Assembly (NCBI GenBank): GCA_003140705.1
Contig: PLKU01000485.1
Coordinates: 2,332-8,013, forward strand
Length of the DNA stretch: 5,682 nt
Direction of reading: 5' to 3'
Source of the DNA: Acidobacteriaceae bacterium
GTDB lineage: Bacteria > Acidobacteriota > Terriglobia > Terriglobales > Acidobacteriaceae
Position numbers and translations under genes: made by a program. The number at the start of each line of letters is the position of its first letter. Within the stretch, counting starts at the first letter, position 1. The notes below the pieces were generated by a model. The model ran no database searches. It saw only the letters and a program-made list of their open reading frames with translations, and was not told the DNA's origin. Below, piece after piece: positions 1 to 5,592 of the stretch.

Positions 1-348
1 CTGGCGCGCTTCTTCAAGGCCGATTCCGGCGCAGCCTCCCACGACCATGACCAGTGAATCCGCGTGTAGCGCGGCCGCCTCGTCCACAGCGCGAAAGTTG
101 TCTTCAATATTCTTTCTTCGTTCCGGCTCGGTGGACGCCGGGAACATTCCGCCTCGGCACACGCTGGAGACGTGCAACTGCGCGTCCTTCAAGTGGCGCA
201 CGCAATTCTCTATGCCGGCCTCTTTGATCTTGTGGCGCCAAAGCGCGATCGACGGAATTCCGTGCCGCACGCAGCCCTCCACAGCCTCGCCCGCGCTCCA
301 ACGATCTGCCGTGATCTGGTTGAACGAGAGCCTTGACTTGTCTGCCAT
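1..348 (-). CDS. Sugar phosphate isomerase/epimerase (TIM barrel), N-terminal part, runs off left edge
   Basis: The first 116 residues are present and the frame stays open to base 1, so the C-terminus lies outside the window. The protein starts MADKSRLSFNQIT, followed by GIPSIALWRHKIKEAG (residues 30-45), VSSVCRGGMFP (60-70) and an alanine-rich helix leading to HADSLVMVVGG (95-105). This order of beta strands (N..T, then G...I.LWR, then SS.CRGG, then a V.GG strand) is that of the xylose-isomerase-like TIM-barrel family (AP endonuclease 2 superfamily). These enzymes usually isomerise or epimerise sugars or keto-acids using a divalent metal; most metal ligands would be in the missing part. The ATG at 348-346 has a modest GAGG 10 nt upstream. 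It lies 43 nt after the oxidoreductase stop on the same strand, with no terminator seen, so the two are probably co-transcribed. The family call is good; the substrate is unknown. Confidence 0.85.
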   Translation of the reverse strand, partial: MADKSRLSFNQITADRWSAGEAVEGCVRHGIPSIALWRHKIKEAGIENCVRHLKDAQLHVSSVCRGGMFPASTEPERRKNIEDNFRAVDEAAALHADSLVMVVGGCAGIGLEEARQ

Positions 349-391
349 GCGGTTCTGTCCTCGGGAATGTCTTGACGGAAGGGGGTGACTT

Positions 392-1549
392 CTACGCGTC
401 GAGTGAAATCTCAGGCACGTCCACCCAGCGTCGCTCGCGCCAAGAAGCTTGCGCCAACTCGGCCAGTTGCACGCCCCGCGCTCCATCCAGGAAGGTGTGC
501 GGGAACGGCGCATCCGCGGCAACATGCCTGAGAAACATCTCCCACTGCACCTTGAATGCATTGTCGAATTCAGTGTTATCCGGAACCGCTGTCCATTGAT
601 CGCGAAATTGGAAAGAATTGGGCAGATCCGGGTTCCATGTGGGCCGCGGGGTGTTCACCCGGTGCTGCACCTTGCACTCGCGCAACCCGGCGACGGCACT
701 GCCCTCGGTTCCATCCACCTGCAAGCTGAAGAGCTCGTCGCGATACACGCGCGTAGCCCACGAAGAATTGATCTGAGCAAAGATTCCGCCCTTCAATTCG
801 AACATCCCATAAGCCGCGTCGTCTGCTGTGCATGTGTAGGGTTTGCCAGCCTCATCGAAGCGCTGCGGGATGTGCGTTGCACCCGTGCAGCTGACAGATT
901 GAATCGCGCTGAAAGTTTGCTCCAGAACATACTGCCAGTGGCAAAACATGTCCAGAATGATTCCGCCGTCGTCTTCCTTACGGTAGTTCCACGATGGGCG
1001 TTGCGCAGGTTGCAGGTCGCCCTCGAATACCCAGTAACCGAATTCCCCGCGTAATGAAAGAATGCGTCCAAAGAAACCCGCATCGATGAGCCGGCGCAGC
1101 TTGCGGATGCCGGGCAAGAAAAGCTTGTCCTGGACCACGCCATGCTTCACGCTGGCCTTATCTGCCGCCGTGGCAAGCTTCATTGCGCTTTGGAAACTCG
1201 TCGAAAGCGGTTTTTCGCAGTAGACATGTTTCCCTGCCGCAATCGCACCCAGAACATTCTGTTCCCGTATCCCTGTCGACCCTGCGTCGAAATAGATCGT
1301 GTCTTCTGGATTGTCAAAACAGCCCACCAGGTCAGTGCTCCAGCGGGAAAGGCCGTGCGCATCGGCGATTGCCTTGATTTTGTCTTGATTTCTGCCCACA
1401 AGAATGGGGTCGGGCATCAGGATGCTACCGTCGCTCAGAGCAACCCCACCTTGCCCGCGAATGGCCAGGATCGAGCGAATCAAATGCTGATTGAGTCCCA
1501 TGCGTCCGGTGACGCCGTTCATGATTATTCCGACTCTGCGTTCCCGCAT
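392..1549 (-). CDS. Gfo/Idh/MocA family NAD(P)-dependent oxidoreductase
   Basis: This 385-residue protein has the usual length for the family. An N-terminal Rossmann domain (about residues 5-130) carries the dinucleotide loop NGVTGRMG (11-18), a second strand PILVGRNQDK (48-57), and the hallmark YCEKPLSTS (110-118), whose EKP lysine normally helps catalysis. The C-terminal domain contains DDGGIILDMFCHW (193-205), the D...H signature expected to place the catalytic histidine (H204). The family oxidises or reduces sugar, inositol or related hydroxyl groups. The start is well supported: AGGAG (1559-1555) sits 5 nt before the ATG. It appears to be the first gene of a minus-strand operon with the downstream isomerase/epimerase, which suggests a carbohydrate catabolic role in the cytoplasm. 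Oddities are the DapB-like GxxGRMG loop in place of GxGxxG, and about a dozen extra residues before the second Rossmann strand. The exact substrate is not recognisable. Confidence 0.92.
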   Translation of the reverse strand: MRERRVGIIMNGVTGRMGLNQHLIRSILAIRGQGGVALSDGSILMPDPILVGRNQDKIKAIADAHGLSRWSTDLVGCFDNPEDTIYFDAGSTGIREQNVLGAIAAGKHVYCEKPLSTSFQSAMKLATAADKASVKHGVVQDKLFLPGIRKLRRLIDAGFFGRILSLRGEFGYWVFEGDLQPAQRPSWNYRKEDDGGIILDMFCHWQYVLEQTFSAIQSVSCTGATHIPQRFDEAGKPYTCTADDAAYGMFELKGGIFAQINSSWATRVYRDELFSLQVDGTEGSAVAGLRECKVQHRVNTPRPTWNPDLPNSFQFRDQWTAVPDNTEFDNAFKVQWEMFLRHVAADAPFPHTFLDGARGVQLAELAQASWRERRWVDVPEISLDA

Positions 1550-1585
1550 TCGAGCTCCTGAAAAGGTTTCCGGCGTATCGACGGA

Positions 1586-1615
1586 ATCGTATCACCTGCC
1601 CTCTCCCTGTTTCAG
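1586..1615 (-). promoter_or_regulatory. Candidate sigma-70 promoter for the oxidoreductase operon
   Basis: Reading the minus strand, CTGAAA (1615-1610; 4 of 6 matches to TTGACA) is followed after 18 nt by TACGAT (1591-1586; 4 of 6 matches to TATAAT), which is preceded by TGA, giving an extended -10 (TGnTACGAT). Transcription would begin near 1579, leaving a leader of about 30 nt that contains the AGGAG ribosome-binding site. The position is right, but the match is only moderate and could arise by chance. Confidence 0.35.
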
Positions 1616-1768
1616 CATTCATTTCTTTGCTGTCGGGGCGGCGGTCGGGAGTTTGCTCCACCTGGGGGGTGCAACGTTCGATCAGGGCAGGCCACTCTGG
1701 GCCTGACTGAGTCATCCGGCGCCTCCAATATCGGGGTCTGCCTCGCGTAAGCTATAGGGAAGGAGTCA

Positions 1769-1791
1769 CCTGACGGGCTCGGACCGTCGGG
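1769..1791 (+). promoter_or_regulatory. Possible stem-loop in the permease leader
   Basis: CCTGACGG (1769-1776) can pair with CCGTCGGG (1784-1791) around a 7-nt loop; seven pairs are Watson-Crick and one is G-U. There is no T-run after it, so it is not an intrinsic terminator. It lies 82 nt before the permease ATG and could be part of a structured leader or a chance hairpin in GC-rich DNA. Confidence 0.25.
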
Positions 1792-1873
1792 CACCGGTAG
1801 AGGCCAACTCCAATTGCGAAGGATCATTCCAGAACCCGCAAGACACCTCAATGCATCTTCTTGTTAGGACGAG

Positions 1874-3157
1874 ATGAACCCGAACATTCCACCCGATCGG
1901 ACCGGCCATCACTCTTTCCAGCAAACGCTTGAGAGCGCCCGGCGCACCATGCAGCTCAGCGAGATCCTCAAGCTGGCCTTGGAAAGCTTCCGCGCCAGCA
2001 AGATGCGTTTTGCGCTTACGGCGCTTGGCATGGTCATTGGCACCGCTTCCCTCATCTGGGTCGTGACCATCGGAATGACCGGCAAGCAGTACATCCTGGA
2101 GGAACTCCAAAAGATCGAGACCAACTCAGTGGAACTGGAATACGCAGGCGGCGGCGCCACAGCCGCTGAGCGCGTCCTCTATAACGACGCCCTCACCATT
2201 GACGACGAAAAGGCGGTGGTAGCACAGGTACCCGGTGTGATGTATGCCTCACCCGTGCTCGAAATGCATGATCGCATCAACTTTGGTGAAGGCGTGGTGA
2301 AGGATACCTTGGTGCTGGGCGTCAGCCCCCAATATCAGAACATCCGCAACCTGCTGGTGCCCGTTGGCCGTTTTCTCGATGACGAAGACGACGCGAGTCA
2401 CACCATGTGCGCCGTAGTCACTGAGAACTTTGCCCATGAAAGGTTCGGCAGTTCCGATGCCGCCATTGGACGGACCTTTGAAATTAGCCGAATCCCCTTC
2501 ACCGTCATCGGCGTTTTCAAAGAGAGTTTCGACGACTTTGGCAACTCTGAGATCCAGGACCAGACCATCCTGATTCCCTATTCCGTGGGCAGATACATTT
2601 CCGGAACCGAAGAAGTGAAGCAGATCTACTTTTCCATGCGCAACATGGACGAAGTGACAGACGCAGCGAAAGAAATCCAGCGCATCGTCCAGTCCCGGCA
2701 CCGCCATGACTCGGTCTACAAGACCCAAACTCTTAAGGCATATCTGACCATGGCTGCCAACATCGCCAACATTATTACCGCGGTGTTGTTCCTGGTAGCC
2801 ACCGTCACCCTAGCGGTGGGCGGTGTCGGAATCATGAACATCATGCTTGCCAACGTCCGCGCCCGCGTTCGCGAGATCGGGATTCGGAAGGCACTCGGAG
2901 CCACATACCGCGAGATCAAACTCCAGTTCCTTGCCGAAGCGATCATCATCTCTCTGTCTGGTGGGATCGTAGGATGCATCGTGGGTCTGGCTCTGCCCCT
3001 GTCGATTCGCTTCTTCACTGACTATGCGATCCCTATTTCGCCGTTGTCCGTGGTTATTGCCCTGGGTTCAGCAACGCTGGTGGGTGTAATCTTCGGGACC
3101 GTACCGGCTACGCGCGCGGCGCAACTTGACCCAGTGGAGGCGCTCAAGTATGAGTGA
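1874..3157 (+). CDS. MacB-like ABC transporter permease (FtsX/MacB_PCD fold)
   Basis: This 427-residue inner-membrane protein has the MacB permease layout: a first membrane span (about 47-67, FALTALGMVIGTASLIWVVT), a large extracytoplasmic domain (about 70-290), then three spans (about 296-325, 352-376, 388-412). Signature motifs are GGVGIMNIML (316-325), EIGIRKALGA (334-343) and the C-terminal PATRAAQLDPVEALKYE (411-427). It lacks the ATPase domain fused in E. coli MacB, so it needs a separate ATP-binding subunit, which is not in this window. Such permeases drive export or periplasmic work in tripartite systems (macrolides, peptides, lipoproteins); the substrate is unknown. The ATG at 1874 has AGGA only 4 nt away. 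A second ATG at 1949 (MQLSEILKLALESF) matches the usual family N-terminus better but lacks a close Shine-Dalgarno. The stop overlaps the next gene by 8 nt. Confidence 0.93.
   Translation: MNPNIPPDRTGHHSFQQTLESARRTMQLSEILKLALESFRASKMRFALTALGMVIGTASLIWVVTIGMTGKQYILEELQKIETNSVELEYAGGGATAAERVLYNDALTIDDEKAVVAQVPGVMYASPVLEMHDRINFGEGVVKDTLVLGVSPQYQNIRNLLVPVGRFLDDEDDASHTMCAVVTENFAHERFGSSDAAIGRTFEISRIPFTVIGVFKESFDDFGNSEIQDQTILIPYSVGRYISGTEEVKQIYFSMRNMDEVTDAAKEIQRIVQSRHRHDSVYKTQTLKAYLTMAANIANIITAVLFLVATVTLAVGGVGIMNIMLANVRARVREIGIRKALGATYREIKLQFLAEAIIISLSGGIVGCIVGLALPLSIRFFTDYAIPISPLSVVIALGSATLVGVIFGTVPATRAAQLDPVEALKYE
3136..3140 (+). promoter_or_regulatory. Ribosome-binding site that fixes the small membrane protein start
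   Basis: GGAGG inside the last permease codons lies 9 nt before the ATG at 3150. It favours that start over an in-frame upstream TTG or other codon near 3126, and supports the small gene being real. Confidence 0.7.
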
Positions 3158-3314
3158 TTCCGAAACGCAAATCCCATCACCCGAGCCTGAATCTGACGAC
3201 GAACCCTCCACCGGTCCGAACCTCACGCTGATTTACAGTCTTATCGCCCTCGCCCTGGTTGCTGCCATCGGCCTGGCGATGATGATCGTTTACCCTTTTC
3301 ATCACCGCCGGTAG
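3150..3314 (+). CDS. Small single-span membrane protein, function unknown
   Basis: The 54-residue product begins MSDSETQIPSPEPESDDE, an acidic, proline-rich and disordered-looking head (1-27). One hydrophobic helix follows (about 29-49, LTLIYSLIALALVAAIGLAMM), then IVYPFHHRR. The basic tail after the span and acidic head before it suggest N-out, C-in orientation by the positive-inside rule. I do not recognise a named family. Evidence that it is real: the ATG overlaps the permease stop by 8 nt, GGAGG sits 9 nt upstream inside the permease gene, and the protein has a clean span with charged flanks. The overlap suggests translational coupling, so it may be an accessory or stabilising subunit of the transporter. 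That role is inference from position only. Confidence 0.75.
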   Translation: MSDSETQIPSPEPESDDEPSTGPNLTLIYSLIALALVAAIGLAMMIVYPFHHRR

Positions 3315-3337
3315 GGTATTTCAGCCACTCTTGAATC

Positions 3338-3344
3338 GAGGTGA
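3338..3344 (+). promoter_or_regulatory. Strong Shine-Dalgarno that argues for a TTG start
   Basis: GAGGTGA is a seven-base match to the anti-Shine-Dalgarno complement GGAGGTGA and ends 5 nt before TTG at 3350. The in-frame GTG at 3341 lies inside this motif and would have no ribosome-binding site of its own at a normal distance. Confidence 0.65.
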
Positions 3345-3349
3345 CACTC

Positions 3350-4177
3350 TTGCCGACTCAAGCTGAAAAAGCCAAACAGTTCCAGACCCTCCACCAGCGG
3401 GCCGAGCCTTTCATCGTGGGCAATCCCTGGGATGCGGGAACGGCACGCATTCTCACCGGTCTAGGTTTCTGTGCCCTCTCCACCACCAGCGCCGGACTCG
3501 CCTTCGCCCTTGGCCGCCGCGACGGCACCGCCAGCGTAAGTCGCGATGAAGCCCTGGCGAATGCACGGTCCATCGTCGAGGCCACGTCGCTCCCGGTTGC
3601 CGCCGATCTTGAGAATGGGTATGGGCACAGCCCGGAAGTTGCCGCGGAGACGATCCGTCTGGCCGCAGAGACTGGCCTCGTCGGTGGATCGATCGAGGAT
3701 GCCACCAGCGACCCGCTGCATCCCATCTATGACTTCAATCATGCTGTTGAGCGCATCGCGGCGGCTGCCGCAGCCGCCAGGGCTTTACAGTTCCCTTTCA
3801 TGCTGGTGGCCCGCGCGGAGAATTATCTTCACGGCTGTCCGGACCTTGATGACACCATCAAACGGTTGCAAGCTTTTGAAACAGCGGGAGCGGATGTGCT
3901 CTATGCCCCCGGAATCTCCCAGCCTGCCGACATCCATGCCGTTTGTTCGTCGGTCAGCAAACCCGTCAATGTGCTCATGGGGCTCCGAGGTGTGCCCCCG
4001 CTCTCTGTCTGGGAACTGGGAGAATTGGGAGTTCGCCGCATCAGCATCGGATCGGGCTTCAGCCGTGCCGCTTTGACGGCCTTCCTGCATGCTGCGCGCG
4101 AGGTCCTCGATGATGGAACATTCACGTTCACCGAGGAGACTCTTTATATGTCTGAGTTGGCCGACCTGATGAAGTAA
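3350..4177 (+). CDS. Isocitrate lyase/phosphoenolpyruvate mutase superfamily protein
   Basis: With the TTG start the product has 275 residues (278 from the alternative GTG at 3341), normal for the short PEP-mutase-like branch. Seen motifs, numbered from the TTG: NPWDAGTA (25-32), ATTSAGLA-like strand LSTTSAGLAFALG (43-55), metal-site ADLENGYG (85-92; D86, E88), GGSIEDA (112-118; E116, D117), VARAENY (153-159; R155), ADVLYAPG (181-188). These fit the Mg2+-dependent alpha/beta barrel that cleaves or forms C-C or P-C bonds on enolpyruvate or oxaloacetate-like substrates. The isocitrate lyase KKCGH loop is absent, so it is not a true isocitrate lyase. Methylisocitrate lyase, oxaloacetate hydrolase or decarboxylase activity are all possible; I cannot choose. 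It follows the small membrane protein by 35 nt with no visible terminator, so it may share its transcript, though no functional link to transport is apparent. Confidence 0.9.
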   Translation: MPTQAEKAKQFQTLHQRAEPFIVGNPWDAGTARILTGLGFCALSTTSAGLAFALGRRDGTASVSRDEALANARSIVEATSLPVAADLENGYGHSPEVAAETIRLAAETGLVGGSIEDATSDPLHPIYDFNHAVERIAAAAAAARALQFPFMLVARAENYLHGCPDLDDTIKRLQAFETAGADVLYAPGISQPADIHAVCSSVSKPVNVLMGLRGVPPLSVWELGELGVRRISIGSGFSRAALTAFLHAAREVLDDGTFTFTEETLYMSELADLMK

Positions 4178-4199
4178 CCCCGGTCAGCGTCTGGATGAT

Positions 4200-4409
4200 T
4201 CATGCCCGGCCGGCATCCTTAGTTGACCCGACGATCGCTCGATCTGTGATCAGCACAGGTACCCCACCCTCGATTGGATAGCTGCGTCCACACCCATTAC
4301 AAACCAAGCGTTCCACATCAAGAAGCAGTCCGGTCAGGCAGGCTGGGCAGGCAAGTTGAGCGAGTACGCGCGCATCAAAATCAAAAGTCTTGCTGGAATC
4401 AGCCGGCAT
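4200..4409 (-). CDS. Trm112-family zinc-ribbon protein
   Basis: This 69-residue protein has the small Trm112 (UPF0434/YcaR-like) fold: LAQLACPACLTGLLL (17-30), then LVCNGCGRSYPIEGGVPVLI (35-54). Two pairs of cysteines, C21/C24 and C37/C40, should bind one zinc. The SYPI..GVPVLI strand is the family hallmark. Eukaryotic and archaeal Trm112 activates methyltransferases; the role of bacterial stand-alone members is poorly defined. The ATG at 4409-4407 lies 2 nt after the plsX stop and has no clear Shine-Dalgarno, so its translation is probably coupled to plsX by reinitiation. Its stop is 22 nt from that of the convergent plus-strand gene. The family call is confident; the partner methyltransferase, if any, is not visible here. 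Confidence 0.9.
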   Translation of the reverse strand: MPADSSKTFDFDARVLAQLACPACLTGLLLDVERLVCNGCGRSYPIEGGVPVLITDRAIVGSTKDAGRA

Positions 4410-4411
4410 CG

Positions 4412-5464
4412 CTACTGAACCGTAGCATCCGGGCGGGTGTCAGGCCCGATCGTGCCACGCTTCGGACGCCCTGCGAACTCCTGTTCGATATGCTCGTTGG
4501 TCCCGCCGATCGCGAACTCGTATGCAACGCGAACACCGTTGAAGATGGCGCGATCGTTTGAAGAGCCGTGACCGATGATGCACACGCCGCGCACGCCAAG
4601 CAGTGGCGCACCGCCGTACTCCCTGTAATCCAGCCGCTGACGGAAGTCGTTGAACGCTCGCCGTGAAAGCAGCGCTCCAACCTGCGCCGTCACCGTCCGC
4701 GTCAGCGATTCACGCAGCACTTCGCGCACAAACCGCCCTACGCCTTCGCTGGTCTTCAGCGCCACATTGCCGACAAAGCCGTCGCAGACAATCACGTCCG
4801 CTTTGCCGCTGAAGATGTCACGCCCCTCCACATTGCCGACAAAGCGAATCGGGAGAGCCTTCAGCAGGGGAAAGGCCTCGCGCGTCAGGTCGTTGCCTTT
4901 AGTCTCTTCTTCGCCAATCGAAAGCAGGCCTACTCGGGGTTCTTTGATCTTGAGCACAGTGCGTGCATAGATCTCGCCCATCACCGCGAATTGCTCAAGG
5001 TTATGGGGCTTGCAGTCCACGTTTGCGCCCACATCCAGCAGCACGCACGGGTTTCCTGTCGAGCTCGGCATCGGCGTGGCCAAAGCGGGCCGGTCCACGC
5101 CAGGCAGCGCGCCCAGAACCATCTTGGCCGTCGCCATTGCAGCGCCCGTATTGCCCGCGGTGACAAACCCTGCCACGTTGCCGTCGCGCACCAGCTTCAG
5201 CCCCACACGCATTGAGCTGTCTTTTTTGGTGCGCACCGCATGGGCAGCTTTCTCCTCCATGCCAATACGCTCGGAGGCATGGTGGATCACGATAGGCAGG
5301 TCTTCGTTTTCAAGATGCTCGTCCAGAAGGTCGCGCAGCTCCGCCTCCGGTCCAATTAAATGGACACGCACAGGCAAGCTGCGGCAGGCGAGAATCGCCC
5401 CCCGAATTTCTGGCTCAGGAGCTTTGTCGGAACCTACGGCGTCAAGCGCTATATCGATGAGCAT
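4412..5464 (-). CDS. plsX: Phosphate acyltransferase PlsX
   Basis: PlsX converts acyl-ACP and phosphate into acyl-phosphate, the acyl donor for PlsY in the first step of phospholipid synthesis; it works as a soluble, peripherally membrane-bound enzyme. The 350 residues match the family length and motifs in order: LDAVGSD (7-13, usually DAMGGD/DAMGSD), [10 protein letters not shown] (101-110), LLDVGAN (142-148), [11 protein letters not shown] (180-190), [10 protein letters not shown] (208-217), [14 protein letters not shown] (228-241), YGGAPLLGV (283-291) and GHGSSN (298-303). The ATG at 5464-5462 is fixed on the upstream side by an in-frame TAA three codons earlier (5473-5471). No Shine-Dalgarno is seen; the region is occupied by one arm of an inverted repeat. 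It follows rpmF by 128 nt, as in many bacteria, and precedes a Trm112-like gene by 2 nt. The usual fabH does not follow directly. Confidence 0.97.
   Translation of the reverse strand: MLIDIALDAVGSDKAPEPEIRGAILACRSLPVRVHLIGPEAELRDLLDEHLENEDLPIVIHHASERIGMEEKAAHAVRTKKDSSMRVGLKLVRDGNVAGFVTAGNTGAAMATAKMVLGALPGVDRPALATPMPSSTGNPCVLLDVGANVDCKPHNLEQFAVMGEIYARTVLKIKEPRVGLLSIGEEETKGNDLTREAFPLLKALPIRFVGNVEGRDIFSGKADVIVCDGFVGNVALKTSEGVGRFVREVLRESLTRTVTAQVGALLSRRAFNDFRQRLDYREYGGAPLLGVRGVCIIGHGSSNDRAIFNGVRVAYEFAIGGTNEHIEQEFAGRPKRGTIGPDTRPDATVQ
4762..4845 (-). repeat. Two identical 18-nt copies inside plsX, in frame
   Basis: The 18-mer ccacattgccgacaaagc occurs at 4762-4779 and again at 4828-4845, 66 nt (22 codons) apart. 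On the minus strand both copies encode FVGNV, at residues 208-212 and 230-234. Both protein motifs are family features, so the repeat probably reflects conserved residues plus identical codon choice. Confidence 0.85.
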
Positions 5465-5469
5465 ATCGA

Positions 5470-5576
5470 ATTACCAGGGAATGACCTACCCCGAAACCAT
5501 AGCATCCAAGTCGACGCGACCACCAGGGAGCGGCGACCCTGTAGAGAACTGAAAAGGACTCAGTTTCCCTGGTAAT
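5470..5576 (-). promoter_or_regulatory. Inverted repeat spanning the rpmF-plsX gap, possible translational control element
   Basis: In the direction of transcription, ATTACCAGGGAA (5576-5565) is perfectly complementary to TTCCCTGGTAAT (5481-5470), separated by 83 nt. The first arm begins 16 nt after the rpmF stop; the second ends 5 nt before the plsX ATG, where a Shine-Dalgarno would normally be. A third, shorter copy TCCCTGGT (5529-5522) could pair with 8 nt of the first arm, and a CAGGG (5541-5537) could instead pair with this copy as a local hairpin. These pairings exclude one another. Each arm is also itself an imperfect palindrome (TTcCCtGGtAA), so DNA-binding operator sites about 94 bp apart are an alternative reading. 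The repeats are directly seen; any function is inferred. Confidence 0.45.
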
Positions 5577-5592
5577 GCCGTGGGTGCTCAGT

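Larger units (their letters stand above)
1550..1873. other. Divergent intergenic region between the oxidoreductase and ABC permease genes
   Basis: These 324 nt separate two divergently transcribed genes and should hold both promoters. I see no convincing small gene. It contains the candidate minus-strand promoter near 1586-1615, a perfect 6-bp inverted repeat CAGGCC/GGCCTG (1688-1693 and 1700-1705), and an 8-bp stem (1769-1791). An AAGGAG at 1760-1765 has no start codon at a useful distance. No good -35/-10 pair stands out for the plus-strand permease; TATAGG at 1754-1759 lacks a matching -35. If the permease actually starts at 1949, the region is 75 nt longer. Confidence 0.7.

Noticed and set aside
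449..1054. Long plus-strand open frame (201 codons) opposite the oxidoreductase
   Set aside because: It is antisense to a clear Gfo/Idh/MocA gene, its translation has no recognisable domain, and it has no supporting start context. It is a GC-driven shadow frame.
1688..1705. CAGGCC/GGCCTG hairpin as a transcription terminator
   Set aside because: The stem is only 6 bp, no T-run follows on either strand, and it lies upstream of both divergent genes rather than after one.
1760..1775. AAGGAG as the ribosome-binding site of a small upstream gene
   Set aside because: No ATG, GTG or TTG follows at 4-12 nt, so there is no gene for it to serve.
3546..4076. Plus-strand frame of 176 codons overlapping the isocitrate lyase-like gene
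   Set aside because: It is an alternate frame of a conserved gene with basic, low-complexity translation and no motif.
5010..5552. Plus-strand open frame of 180 codons opposite plsX
   Set aside because: It is antisense to conserved PlsX motifs, and the translation is rich in Ser, Arg and Pro, typical of an opposite-strand shadow.
5470..5576. A miniature transposable element with 12-nt terminal inverted repeats
   Set aside because: No target-site duplication flanks the 107-bp unit, the ends resemble no known insertion sequence I recognise, and no second copy is in the window. A regulatory reading fits the position better.
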